From assembly GCA_902568465.1 (NCBI GenBank), contig CACFQR010000003.1, positions 1-64,000 of the forward strand: 64,000 nt of DNA, given 5' to 3'. The DNA comes from an uncultured Pelagibacteraceae bacterium (GTDB taxonomy: Bacteria; Pseudomonadota; Alphaproteobacteria; Pelagibacterales; Pelagibacteraceae). A model generated the notes under the pieces. That model saw only the letters and a program-made list of their open reading frames with translations, did not search any database and was not told the origin of the DNA. A program made the translations under genes and the position numbers. This document shows positions 10,352 to 20,127 of the stretch, piece after piece; the stretch's first letter is position 1, and each line of letters starts with the position of its first letter.

Positions 10352-11731
10352 TTACTTTTTTCTAATTTTTTTAGGTTTGGTTGATGTTTTGGGTGTTTTT
10401 TTTGATTTTTTTGTCTTTTCGTCATTAAAATGTTTGTGTGCCTTGTGCTGTCCATTAATTAAATCTTCCGCCTCAGTTAAAGAAATTGTTTTTTTAGTAA
10501 TTTTAGATTTCGATTTAATCAAGTTAATAATTTTTTCTTCATATATAGAACCTCTTAAACTAGCAGCTGCTGATGGATTTTTTTGATAGTAATCTAAGAC
10601 TTGCTTTTCATTTCCTGGCATGGACTGTACTTGCTTTTGAATTTCATTTTTTAATTCTACCTCCTCTACTTTAAGATTATTTTTTTCACCTAATTCATTT
10701 AATATTAATCCTAATTTAATTCTTTTTTTTGCAATCTTCTCACTTTCTTTTTTATTTTTTTCAATTTCTTCTTTTTTTAATCCTTGAGAAATTAATGCCA
10801 ATTCTTGCTGCACTAAATTATCTGGTAGATCAACTTCATGTATTTTTTCAATTTGATTTAGTATTTTTTCTTTAGCAATTGCATCTAAATTCATTTTATA
10901 TTGATTTTGAATTTGTTTTTTTACTAAATCTTTTAAATTGGTTAAATCCTTTGCGCCAAGATTTTTTGCAAATTGATCATCTATTTTTACTGGCTCTGAT
11001 TTTTTTACGCTTAAAATTTTACATTTAAAATTTGCCTTCTTGTTTGAAAATTCTTTTTTTGGATAATTGTCTGGCAAAACTACCATGACTTCTTTTTCTT
11101 GATTTTTTTTAACTCCAATTAACTGTTTATCAAACCCTTTTATAAATAAATCTTTTCCAATTACGATTTGCGTATTTTTACCTTCCCCTCCCTCGAAATT
11201 TTTATTTTCAATAGTAGCATTATAGTCAAATGCTACTAAATCCCCATTTGCAGCAACTTGATTTTCTGCTTTATCTATAAAATTATTTTGATTTTTTGCT
11301 AAATCATCTACTCTTTTTTTAATTTCATTTTCTTCAATTTTGATCTCATAATCATTAAATTTAATTGAATCTAAAGATTGAAGTTTTATTGAGGGCAATT
11401 CATTAATTTCTAATGTGTAATTTAAGTCTTTACCTTCACCGTATGTTTTTAAATCTATTTTAGGCTGTCCCGCAGGTTTAATTTTTTTATCCTCTAGAGC
11501 TTTTGTGGATGTTTCTCTTAGTATTTTTTCTAATACTTCTCCATATACTGCTTTACCGAATTGTCTTTTTAAAACATTAACTGGAACTTTACCTGGTCTA
11601 AAACCTTTTATATTAATTGTTTTGCTAAGCTCATGAAGTCTTATATCAATTTTTTCCTCTATAGTTTTTTTATCAACAAAAACCTTTAGATTAGTTTTTA
11701 AACCTTTTTTGGAGTCTACTATTACTTTCAT
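10352..11731 (-). CDS. tig: Trigger factor
   Basis: IKGFRPGKVPVNVLKRQFGKAVYGEV; FKBP-like domain; position upstream of clpP. Confidence 0.95.
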   Translation of the reverse strand: MKVIVDSKKGLKTNLKVFVDKKTIEEKIDIRLHELSKTINIKGFRPGKVPVNVLKRQFGKAVYGEVLEKILRETSTKALEDKKIKPAGQPKIDLKTYGEGKDLNYTLEINELPSIKLQSLDSIKFNDYEIKIEENEIKKRVDDLAKNQNNFIDKAENQVAANGDLVAFDYNATIENKNFEGGEGKNTQIVIGKDLFIKGFDKQLIGVKKNQEKEVMVVLPDNYPKKEFSNKKANFKCKILSVKKSEPVKIDDQFAKNLGAKDLTNLKDLVKKQIQNQYKMNLDAIAKEKILNQIEKIHEVDLPDNLVQQELALISQGLKKEEIEKNKKESEKIAKKRIKLGLILNELGEKNNLKVEEVELKNEIQKQVQSMPGNEKQVLDYYQKNPSAAASLRGSIYEEKIINLIKSKSKITKKTISLTEAEDLINGQHKAHKHFNDEKTKKSKKTPKTSTKPKKIRKK

Positions 11732-11737
11732 AAATTT

Positions 11738-11822
11738 TGGTGGGCAAGAAGAGACTCGAACTCTTAAACCTTTCGGTACTAGTTCCTAAGACTAGCGCGT
11801 ATACCAATTCCGCCACTTGCCC
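11738..11822 (-). tRNA. tRNA-Leu (TAG), CCA encoded
   Basis: Reverse complement GGGCAAGTGGCGGAATTGGTATACGCGCTAGTCTTAGGAACTAGTACCGAAAGGTTTAAGAGTTCGAGTCTCTTCTTGCCCACCA; class II with variable arm; anticodon TAG. Confidence 0.95.
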
Positions 11823-11866
11823 GTGCAGGAGTTATTACCAAATTAAAAGATAATCTCCAAGAAAAA

Positions 11867-12754
11867 TTAAATTAATTTAATTTTAGTGCCTTTTTTTACA
11901 ATAAAAATTCCAATTATAACAGCAATCAAAGAAATAATTACTTTGGGAGTTATAACTTCATTTAAAATTAAAAATCCTAGAATAACTCCAAAAATTGGAA
12001 TTAGATAAGCAACTTGAGCCTGAAAAACTAAACCATTATGTTTTAAAATATAAAATCTAAGCAACCATGCAATTCCAGTTGAAAAAATTCCTAAATAAAT
12101 TAAGGATATTGTGGAGTCTAGTCTAGGATTTAAATTCCATGGATGTTCAAAAAATAAAGAGATCGGTAAAAGTACTATGCTTCCCCAAATTAATATCGAT
12201 GCGGTGACATTTTCATTTTTTTTATTGCTTATTTTTAAAGTCAATAATCCTCCAATAACATAAAAGCAAGAACCAAACAAAACTACAAGTGCAGAAAAAA
12301 TATTATTTTTGCTAATTAAAATATTATCTGAAAATAAAAAAACTATACCAGAAAATCCAATTAAAACTCCTAAAGATTTTAGCATATTTATTTTTTCGTT
12401 TTTTGTAAAAAAATGCGCAAGGATTGTTGCTGTTAGAGGAGTGCTTGCCATTAATATTGCCGCTAAATTACTTTGAATATTTTGAACACCATATGCAATT
12501 AAGTAAAAAGGTAGAACTAAATTAATAATTCCAATTGTTGCAAACCAATACCAATCTTTTGAGAATGCCTCTATTTTAATTTTTTTTATATAACACAATA
12601 AAATAACTGGGATAGCACCAAAAAAAATTCTTAAGAATGCTATTGTAAAAGGTCCATAAGAATAAGTTGCTATTTTGATGTTAAAAAAAGCTGAAGCCCA
12701 AATTAGTGCTAAAAGTGTTAATAAAAAATAATCTAATGCTTTGGTTTCCCTCAT
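11867..12754 (-). CDS. EamA/DMT-superfamily transporter
   Basis: Hydrophobic ~10 TM protein with ALIWASAFFNIKIA and duplicated EamA repeats. Confidence 0.85.
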   Translation of the reverse strand: MRETKALDYFLLTLLALIWASAFFNIKIATYSYGPFTIAFLRIFFGAIPVILLCYIKKIKIEAFSKDWYWFATIGIINLVLPFYLIAYGVQNIQSNLAAILMASTPLTATILAHFFTKNEKINMLKSLGVLIGFSGIVFLFSDNILISKNNIFSALVVLFGSCFYVIGGLLTLKISNKKNENVTASILIWGSIVLLPISLFFEHPWNLNPRLDSTISLIYLGIFSTGIAWLLRFYILKHNGLVFQAQVAYLIPIFGVILGFLILNEVITPKVIISLIAVIIGIFIVKKGTKIKLI

Positions 12755-13233
12755 TCTGAGATTTCTTTCTCAGAACCATTTGTAATTGTCAATAGTTGAC
12801 TATAAGAGATCTTAAATACACAGTTAGGATGACCTGCTGCGGCAAATATATCTTTAAATCTACTGAGAGAGCTGTCTATTAAAATATTTAATTTTTTTAA
12901 ATGGGCAACTGGAGCTACCCCACCAATAGAAAAACCTGTGTTTAATTTAACTTCATCGGCATTAGCCATCGAAACATCTTTTTTGTTTAATATTTTTTTT
13001 AATTTATTAAGAGAACATCTCTTGTCACCAGAGATTAAACAAATTAAAAATTCTTCGTTAGCCTTAAATAGCAAACTTTTTACTATTGCTCCTACCTCGC
13101 ATTTTAACGAATTTGCCGCATCTTGCGCAGTTCTAGCTGTATTTTTTAAAACTAAAATATTTAGATTAGGATCAAATTCTTTTATAAATTTATTCACTCT
13201 TTTCACTGGTTCGTTGTTTAGTAAATTTTCCAT
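12751..13233 (-). CDS. YbaK/EbsC-family aminoacyl-tRNA deacylase-like protein
   Basis: EVGAIVKSLLFKANEEFLICLISGDKR...TGFSIGGVAPVAH. Confidence 0.85.
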   Translation of the reverse strand: MENLLNNEPVKRVNKFIKEFDPNLNILVLKNTARTAQDAANSLKCEVGAIVKSLLFKANEEFLICLISGDKRCSLNKLKKILNKKDVSMANADEVKLNTGFSIGGVAPVAHLKKLNILIDSSLSRFKDIFAAAGHPNCVFKISYSQLLTITNGSEKEISE

Positions 13234-14093
13234 TTTTTTAATCTTTCTAGTGCTGAAGAAATACCTTTAACTATATCTTCAGCGATTAAACCTTTTCCAT
13301 ATTTTTTAGCTATATCTCCATGTAACCAGGTTGCGGCGCAACAAGCTAAAAAAGGACTCATCTTTTTTTTTCCAACTAAACTTACTATAAGTCCACTTAA
13401 TACATCACCTGACCCAATAACAGCTAGCTCAGGAGATGAATGATAATTTACGGTTATTTTTTTTTTATATGAATAAATAATGGTATTTGGTCCTTTAAGT
13501 AAAATATTTGAATTAATTAACTTTCCTGCTGCTTTAACTTTTTCAATACTGCTTGTATTTTTTTTAATTTTTGGAAAAATTTTATGAAATTCAGCAATAT
13601 GAGGTGTAATAATTTTATCTTTATCTAATAACGAATAGAGTGATTTTAAATCATTCTTAAAACAAGTTAATGCATCTGCATCTAAAACAACATACTTCAC
13701 CTTTTTAAGAATTATTTTTGTAATTTTTTTTATATTTTTGTTAGATCCTGCGCCTGGTCCAATAAGCATTGATGTAATACTTTCTTTCTTTAAGAATTTT
13801 TTTAATTCATTAATGTTATTAATTTCAGCTTTTAAAACTGAAGGAAATTTAATTGAATATACTTGTAAAGTATGTTTTGAGCATATGATTTTAACTGACC
13901 CTGTGCCAGTTTTAAGGGCCGCTAATGAGGATAATATAGTAGCTCCAACAAACTCTTTTATCCCACCAAACACTACTACCCTACCTCTACTGTATTTGTG
14001 TCCTGATATTTTCTTCCATGGAAAAGTCTTTATCCATAAACTAGGAGAGTTTTCAATTATATTGTACCTATGTGTCTTTTGCATAACTGCCAT
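13218..14093 (-). CDS. nnrD: ADP/ATP-dependent NAD(P)H-hydrate dehydratase (standalone)
   Basis: SRGRVVVFGGIKEFVGA, MLIGPGAG, GSGDVLSGLIVSL; no NnrE epimerase domain attached. Confidence 0.8.
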   Translation of the reverse strand: MAVMQKTHRYNIIENSPSLWIKTFPWKKISGHKYSRGRVVVFGGIKEFVGATILSSLAALKTGTGSVKIICSKHTLQVYSIKFPSVLKAEINNINELKKFLKKESITSMLIGPGAGSNKNIKKITKIILKKVKYVVLDADALTCFKNDLKSLYSLLDKDKIITPHIAEFHKIFPKIKKNTSSIEKVKAAGKLINSNILLKGPNTIIYSYKKKITVNYHSSPELAVIGSGDVLSGLIVSLVGKKKMSPFLACCAATWLHGDIAKKYGKGLIAEDIVKGISSALERLKKWKIY

Positions 14094-14106
14094 ATAATAA
14101 ATTCAC

Positions 14107-14134
14107 TTCATTAAATCACCTAGGTTGGTATAGA
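14107..14134 (+). promoter_or_regulatory. Candidate glnA promoter (TTCATT-N16-TATAGA, extended -10 TGG)
   Basis: ttcatt at 14107-14112, tggtataga at 14126-14134, in the intergenic gap ahead of glnA. Confidence 0.35.
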
Positions 14135-14183
14135 TACAACCATAAAGTTTAGTTAACAGTTACACGTGAAATGAAAAGGGCAA

Positions 14184-15590
14184 ATGAGTGCTAATAAGAT
14201 TGTAAAATTAATTAAAGAAAAGGAAATTGAGTACGTAGACCTTAGATTTACCGATCCAAGAGGTAAGCTTCAGCATTTAACCATGGACTCAAAAATGGTT
14301 GATGATGAAATGTTAAATGATGGAGTTTTTTTTGACGGTTCTTCAATAGCTGGTTGGAAAGCTATAAATGAGTCGGATATGATATTAAAACCTGACCTTG
14401 GTAGGCTGGTTATAGATCCATTCACCTCTCATAATACATTAATTTTATTCTGTGACGTTTTAGATGCTGTCAAAAAAAATCCATATGAAAGAGATCCAAG
14501 AAGTATAGCTAAAAAAGCTGAAGCTTATCTAAAGAAAACAGGTATTGGTGATAAAGCTTATTTTGGACCTGAAGCAGAATTTTTTGTGTTTGACGATGTA
14601 AGATACGCAAATGATATGCATCATACAGGATTTCAAATTGATAGTTCGGAAGGTCCTTATAATACTGGAAAAAAATATGAAAATGGAAACATGGGTCATA
14701 GACCAGGTATTAAGGGTGGTTATTTTCCAGTTCCTCCGGTTGACAGCGCTCAAGACATGAGAGGAGAATTTTTAAAAGCTTTGAGAGATATGGGAATTAA
14801 AACTGAGAAACATCATCATGAAGTAGCTCCAAGCCAACATGAGCTTGGTATGTACTTTGGAACCTTGACTGATCAAGCTGATAATATGCAGCTCTATAAA
14901 TATGGTGTTCAAATGGTAGCTCATTCTTTTGGAAAAACTGCAACATTTATGCCTAAGCCAGTTAAAGGAGATAATGGTTCAGGTATGCACACGCACCAAT
15001 CTTTATGGAAAGGAAGTACAGCTTTATTTTCAGGAAATAAATACGCAGGACTATCTGATGTTGCTTTACATTATATAGGGGGAATTTTAAAACATGCAAA
15101 AGCAATAAATGCTTTTTCAAATTCAACTACTAATAGTTACAAAAGGTTAATACCCGGTTTTGAAGCTCCTGTATTACTTTGTTATTCAGCTAGAAATAGA
15201 TCAGCATCATGCAGAATACCTATAACTTTAAGTAAAAAAGCAGCAAGATGTGAAATAAGATTTCCTGATGCAGCTGGTAACCCTTATTTAACTTTTGCAG
15301 CAATGTTAATGGCTGGAATAGATGGAATTAAAAATAAAATAAACCCAGGAAAACCGGTGGATGAAGATCTATACGCAATGCCAGAAGACAAGGTCAAAAA
15401 TATACCTACCGTTTGTGGGTCTTTAAGAGAGGCAATGGAAAGTCTTGATAGAGATAGAAAATTTTTAACTCAGGGCGGAGTATTTACTGATGATCAAATC
15501 GATGCTTACATTGCTTTAAAATTTGAGGAAATTTACAAACTCGAACACACACCTCACCCTATGGAGTTTGAAATGTATTACAGTTGCTAA
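14184..15590 (+). CDS. glnA: Type I glutamine synthetase
   Basis: DPRGKLQHLTMDS, GSGMHTHQSLWK, NPYLTFAAMLMAG; adenylylation-site-like DEDLYAMPED. Confidence 0.98.
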   Translation: MSANKIVKLIKEKEIEYVDLRFTDPRGKLQHLTMDSKMVDDEMLNDGVFFDGSSIAGWKAINESDMILKPDLGRLVIDPFTSHNTLILFCDVLDAVKKNPYERDPRSIAKKAEAYLKKTGIGDKAYFGPEAEFFVFDDVRYANDMHHTGFQIDSSEGPYNTGKKYENGNMGHRPGIKGGYFPVPPVDSAQDMRGEFLKALRDMGIKTEKHHHEVAPSQHELGMYFGTLTDQADNMQLYKYGVQMVAHSFGKTATFMPKPVKGDNGSGMHTHQSLWKGSTALFSGNKYAGLSDVALHYIGGILKHAKAINAFSNSTTNSYKRLIPGFEAPVLLCYSARNRSASCRIPITLSKKAARCEIRFPDAAGNPYLTFAAMLMAGIDGIKNKINPGKPVDEDLYAMPEDKVKNIPTVCGSLREAMESLDRDRKFLTQGGVFTDDQIDAYIALKFEEIYKLEHTPHPMEFEMYYSC

Positions 15591-15592
15591 TA

Positions 15593-15781
15593 TTATTTTT
15601 TACTTTTTAAGATTTTTTCGTCAGCAATTTTATTTTTATTAACACCTTCTTTAATAGTGTAATCCAAAGTCCCATGTGCTCCAGCTACAACTGCTTTACG
15701 TTGTGTTCTAAACAATGTCTTTTCCTTAGCTTGTTCGGCTAATTTGTTTGCATGTTTTCCTAAATGTTTCGTATCTCTCAT
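15593..15781 (-). CDS. Small basic protein of unknown function (62 aa)
   Basis: Fits between two recognised genes with no competing frame; coherent composition MRDTKHLGKHANKLAEQAKEKTLFRTQRKAVVAGAHGTLDYTIKEGVNKNKIADEKILKSKK. Confidence 0.6.
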   Translation of the reverse strand: MRDTKHLGKHANKLAEQAKEKTLFRTQRKAVVAGAHGTLDYTIKEGVNKNKIADEKILKSKK

Positions 15782-15825
15782 ACAATTGTATTATATACAA
15801 TTCTCAATTATGCAGCAATATAGAA

Positions 15826-16161
15826 TTAGATCTTAAAAGACTCGCCACAGCCGCAGCGCTCTGTTTCATTAGGGTTTTTAAAGACAAAAGTCGAGGAAAG
15901 TTCTTCTTTTTTATAATCCATTTCTGTTCCTAAGAGATACATTACAGCATTAGGGTCGATTAAAACTTTAACACCTTTGTCTTCTATAATCTCATCATTA
16001 GGATTAGCTTTTTTCGCATACTCCATCACATAAGACATTCCTGCGCAGCCTCCTGATGCTACACCAACTCTAACGCCAATAATTGGTTCTTTAGCCTTAG
16101 ACATAATTTCCTTTACTCTATTTGCAGCTCTATCACTTAGTGTAATAACTTGTTTACTCAT
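15826..16161 (-). CDS. sufA: A-type Fe-S carrier (HesB/IscA/SufA family)
   Basis: VGVASGGCAGMSYVMEY...ERCGCGESFKI three-cysteine pattern. Confidence 0.9.
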   Translation of the reverse strand: MSKQVITLSDRAANRVKEIMSKAKEPIIGVRVGVASGGCAGMSYVMEYAKKANPNDEIIEDKGVKVLIDPNAVMYLLGTEMDYKKEELSSTFVFKNPNETERCGCGESFKI

Positions 16162-16460
16162 ATATTTAACTCTAACTTTGCAGCCTCCGACATTTTATCT
16201 TTATCCCAAGGTGGTTCCCAAACTAAATTTAGATCTACATCAGAAACACCTTCGACTTTCATTATATTATCCTTAACCTGTTTTGGCAAACTCTCTGCTA
16301 CTGGACAATTTGGTGATGTAAGTGTCATATCTATATTTACTTTATTTTTATCATTTATTTCTATTTTATATATCAAGCCTAATTCGTAAATATTTACAGG
16401 AATCTCAGGATCGTAAATTTTTTTTATTTCTTCTATAACTTTTTTTTTAATATCACTCAC
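16158..16460 (-). CDS. sufT: SUF-associated MIP18/DUF59 family protein
   Basis: IKKIYDPEIPVNIYELGLIYKIEI...LTSPNCPVAESLP. Confidence 0.9.
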   Translation of the reverse strand: MSDIKKKVIEEIKKIYDPEIPVNIYELGLIYKIEINDKNKVNIDMTLTSPNCPVAESLPKQVKDNIMKVEGVSDVDLNLVWEPPWDKDKMSEAAKLELNI

Positions 16461-16930
16461 TAATCTATGCTCTCTGTATTTACATCTTCTTTTTTTTTAT
16501 CTATCGCGGATGTTAAAGTATGCCATGCTAAAGTAGCACACTTTACTCTCATGGGATACTGTTTAACGCCTGATAGTGACATAATTTTAGTTTTTTGATC
16601 ATCATCTAAATCTTTTGATTTTATATCTGCTGTATTTCTAATCATATCTAAAAAATCAACTATAATTTGTTTTGCAATTTTTACAGATTTACCTTTTACC
16701 AATTCAGTCATTATTGATGTTGAAGCAATAGAAATAGCACAACCGCTACCTTCAAAAGTTAAATCTTCAACTTTATTTTCCTTATTTAATTTTAAGTAAA
16801 CTTGAACTTGATCGCCACAAAGAGGGTTGTGACCTTTGGCTTGATGTGTATATTTTTCGCATTTTCCATAATTTCTTGGACTTTTTCCATGCTCCAATAT
16901 TATGTCTTGATATAATTCTTTTAGATCCAT
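16460..16930 (-). CDS. sufU: SufU/IscU-like Fe-S scaffold
   Basis: MDLKELYQDIILEHGKSPRNYG, NPLCGDQVQV, GSGCAISIAS, VKCATLAWHTL; start moved from track (16957) to MDLKELY. Confidence 0.9.
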   Translation of the reverse strand: MDLKELYQDIILEHGKSPRNYGKCEKYTHQAKGHNPLCGDQVQVYLKLNKENKVEDLTFEGSGCAISIASTSIMTELVKGKSVKIAKQIIVDFLDMIRNTADIKSKDLDDDQKTKIMSLSGVKQYPMRVKCATLAWHTLTSAIDKKKEDVNTESID

Positions 16931-18150
16931 TATTTTGAACCAAAAACTTTTCTGCAATTTTCTATTGCTTTACATAATACATCTATATCTTCTTTAGTAT
17001 TATAAACTCCAATTGAAGCTCTGGCAGTCGCAGTTAGATTTAATCTTTCATGTAATACTTGACAGCAATGATGTCCGGCTCGTATGGCAACGCCATCTTC
17101 ATCTACAATTGTAGAAATATCATGAGGGTGTATACCTTTTATTGTAAAGGAAATAACTCCTGCTTTATTTTTAGGGTTACCAACAATATTTACAGAATTA
17201 ATTTTTTTTAATTTTTCTAAAGCATAACCAGTAAGTTCTGCTTCATGTTTCACTATATTATTGATTCCAATAGAATTCATAAATTTTATTGACTCATTAA
17301 AAGCAACCACTTCAGCTGTTGGCATAGTCCCTGCCTCGAACTTTCCAGGTAAAGGGGCATAAGATACTTTATTTTTTTTAACTTCACTGATCATTCCTCC
17401 TCCCCCAATATAAGGTGGTAATTCTTCTAACCATTTTTTTTTAGCATACAAAATACCAACTCCCGTGGGTCCATAAACTTTATGACATGAAATCGCATAA
17501 AAATCACAATCTAAATCTTTAACATCAATTTTTATATGTGGTGCACTTTGACAGCCATCGACCAAAACTGGTACGTTTTTTTTTCTTGCAATTTCAACAA
17601 TCTCTTTTATAGGCACAATCGTGCCAGTTACATTTGATAAATGAGTTATGGCAATTATTTTTGTTCTTGGTGAAATTAATTCTTTGAACTTTTCAATTAT
17701 TATATCTCCATCATCATTGATTGGTGCAAATTTAATTATCGCCCCCTTAGCCTCTCTTAGGTAATGCCAAGGAACATAATTAGAATGATGTTCTAAATCT
17801 GTCACTAAAATTTCATCTCCTTCTTTAATATATTTTTGACCAAAAGAAGAAGCAACCAAATTTATGGCTTCGGTTGCGTTTTTAGTAAAAATAATTTCAT
17901 CTTTTGAATTGGCATTAATAAATTTTTTTACACTCATTCTTGTTTCTTCAAATTTATTGGTAGCATTTACTGCGAGCGAATGAATGCTTCTACCGATGTT
18001 TGAAAATTCATTCTTATAAAAATAATCTAGAGCTTTTAGAACACTCAAAGGTTTTTGAGATGAATTTGAACTATCAAGATAAGTTAAAAATTTTCCATTA
18101 ACTTTTTTTGAAAAAATCGGAAATTGTGATTTTATTAAATTAATGTCCAT
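16930..18150 (-). CDS. sufS: Cysteine desulfurase, SufS type
   Basis: PLP Lys context AISCHKVYGPTGVGILY; RAGHHCCQ; likely start MDINLIKSQFPIF. Confidence 0.95.
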   Translation of the reverse strand: MDINLIKSQFPIFSKKVNGKFLTYLDSSNSSQKPLSVLKALDYFYKNEFSNIGRSIHSLAVNATNKFEETRMSVKKFINANSKDEIIFTKNATEAINLVASSFGQKYIKEGDEILVTDLEHHSNYVPWHYLREAKGAIIKFAPINDDGDIIIEKFKELISPRTKIIAITHLSNVTGTIVPIKEIVEIARKKNVPVLVDGCQSAPHIKIDVKDLDCDFYAISCHKVYGPTGVGILYAKKKWLEELPPYIGGGGMISEVKKNKVSYAPLPGKFEAGTMPTAEVVAFNESIKFMNSIGINNIVKHEAELTGYALEKLKKINSVNIVGNPKNKAGVISFTIKGIHPHDISTIVDEDGVAIRAGHHCCQVLHERLNLTATARASIGVYNTKEDIDVLCKAIENCRKVFGSK

Positions 18151-19387
18151 AAATTTGTTCCTCAAATTTAGTTTCAACAAATTTTTTTATTGTAGGGCTT
18201 TTAATTATTTCAATTATTTCGTTTAAAAAACCCTTTACTAGCAGCTTAGATGAATTTTCGCGCGTTAAACCTCTAGTCATTAAATAGTGAAGAGAGTCTT
18301 CATCAATACTACCTGATGCAGATCCGTGAGAACATTTAACGTCATCAGCATAAATTTCTAGTTCAGGTTTTGAGTTAAATTCAGCATTATCATTTAGTAA
18401 AAGAGCTTTGCTTAATTGATAAGCGTCGGTTTTTTGAGCTATGTCTTTAACAAATATTTTTCCTTGAAAAACACCTCTGCTTTCTGAACTTAAAACATTT
18501 TTAACTTTTTGATAACTTTTGCAATTTGGTTGTAAATGATTGATGAAAGTTTTAATTTCTTGATGTTCATCTTTACCTAAATGCAAAGCGGACATTATAT
18601 TACAATTTGCATTTTCACCTATTAAGTCACACTCTATATCTAATTTATTAAATTTTAATCCAGATGAAAAAATAAAATTCAAATAATTAGAGTTAGATGA
18701 AAGTTGGTTTTTAACAAATTTATAAAAAAAACCTTCACTTTTATTTTTTTGTAAGTAAATATTTCTAAGTTTTGAATTTTTACATAAATAAATATTTTCG
18801 TACGAATTATTTATAAATTTATTATGAGTTTCGTTAATAGTGTATTCAATTATATGTAATTCAGTGTTTTCATTTAGCTTTATTTTACTTTTATTATTTA
18901 AAATTTTATTTTTAATATTTTTAGAAAAATAATTATAAATTACTAAAACTTTTTTAAATTTATAATTTTTTTCTACCTCAAGAGAGAATCCGTTATCAGC
19001 CAAAGCGTGATTAAGATGTATTAAAGAATTATCAGTTTTTTGATGCTCTAGACTTTTATCGTAAGAATTTATTTTAATTTTATTAATATCCTCATAATTA
19101 AAATTATTAGAATATAGATTACCATTTACTAAAAAAATATAATTATGCTCAAAATCTTTAATTAAATCTAATTTATTGATTGTTTCTGAATGGCTTTTAC
19201 ATTTTAGCTCTTCAAAATTATTATTAATTATATTCTTAAAGTCAGAAAATTTCCAATCTTCTAAATTCTTATTAGGAAAGCCAGCAGCCTGAAAAAGTTT
19301 CAAGTTTTTAACTCTAAAATCTTTTTCTTTGGTTGTTATTTTTTCAATTTTATCAATTTGATCTGAATTGATCTCAAAATTTTCCAT
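18140..19387 (-). CDS. sufD: Fe-S assembly protein SufD
   Basis: SRGVFQGKIFVKDIAQKTDAYQLSKALLLNDNAEFNSKPELEIYADDVKCSHGSASGSID. Confidence 0.95.
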   Translation of the reverse strand: MENFEINSDQIDKIEKITTKEKDFRVKNLKLFQAAGFPNKNLEDWKFSDFKNIINNNFEELKCKSHSETINKLDLIKDFEHNYIFLVNGNLYSNNFNYEDINKIKINSYDKSLEHQKTDNSLIHLNHALADNGFSLEVEKNYKFKKVLVIYNYFSKNIKNKILNNKSKIKLNENTELHIIEYTINETHNKFINNSYENIYLCKNSKLRNIYLQKNKSEGFFYKFVKNQLSSNSNYLNFIFSSGLKFNKLDIECDLIGENANCNIMSALHLGKDEHQEIKTFINHLQPNCKSYQKVKNVLSSESRGVFQGKIFVKDIAQKTDAYQLSKALLLNDNAEFNSKPELEIYADDVKCSHGSASGSIDEDSLHYLMTRGLTRENSSKLLVKGFLNEIIEIIKSPTIKKFVETKFEEQIYGH

Positions 19388-19391
19388 ATTT

Positions 19392-20126
19392 TTAATTTAT
19401 TTTTTTGTATCCAGTTTTTTCTAATTCTTCTGCGAGCTCACCGCATCCTGTTCTAACAATTTTTCCATCTGATAGAACATGCACAAAATCTGGTTTAATA
19501 TATTCAAGTAATCTCTGATAGTGAGTTATCACAAGAAATGATTTTTTATCGTCTCTAGACGAATTCACTCCTTTTGCAATAATTTTAAGAGCATCAATAT
19601 CTAATCCAGAATCAGTTTCATCTAATATTGAAAGATTAGGATCTAAAATTTTCATTTGCAATATTTCATTTTTTTTCTTTTCACCGCCAGAAAAACCAAC
19701 ATTTAATTGTCTAGATAAAATTTTTTCATCTATTCCAAGTTCTGAGGATTTTTCTTTTACTAATTTTAAAAAAGATAATGTATCTAATTCTTTTTTTCCT
19801 TTTGCTTTAAGAATAGAATTTAAAGAAGTTTTCAAAAAGTTATTAGTGTTCACTCCTGGTATTTCTAAAGGATATTGAAAAGCTAAAAAAATTCCTTTTT
19901 GCGCTCTCTCTTCTACAGAAACTGCTTTGAGGCTTTCACCTTCAAAATTTATTTCTCCTGTGATTTCATAACCCTTTTTTCCTGATAAAACGTTTGCAAG
20001 TGTGCTTTTTCCGGATCCATTCGGTCCCATAATTGCATGTAATTCCCCAGGCTTTATATGTAAATTTAAACCTTTTAGAATTGATCTCTCATTAATTGAT
20101 GCTTTTAAATTTTTAATTTCCAACAT
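19392..20126 (-). CDS. sufC: Fe-S assembly ATPase SufC
   Basis: GPNGSGKSTLANVLSG; SGGEKKKNEILQ; start adjusted to MLEIKNL. Confidence 0.96.
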   Translation of the reverse strand: MLEIKNLKASINERSILKGLNLHIKPGELHAIMGPNGSGKSTLANVLSGKKGYEITGEINFEGESLKAVSVEERAQKGIFLAFQYPLEIPGVNTNNFLKTSLNSILKAKGKKELDTLSFLKLVKEKSSELGIDEKILSRQLNVGFSGGEKKKNEILQMKILDPNLSILDETDSGLDIDALKIIAKGVNSSRDDKKSFLVITHYQRLLEYIKPDFVHVLSDGKIVRTGCGELAEELEKTGYKKIN

Positions 20127-20127
20127 T

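Noticed and set aside
14123-14141. GGTTGGTATAGATACAACC hairpin upstream of glnA as a riboswitch
   Set aside because: Overlaps the best candidate -10 element, so it is probably promoter DNA rather than transcribed; no match by eye to the known glutamine riboswitch.
15748-15933. 61-aa plus-strand ORF
   Set aside because: Overlaps two minus-strand genes and has no recognisable features.
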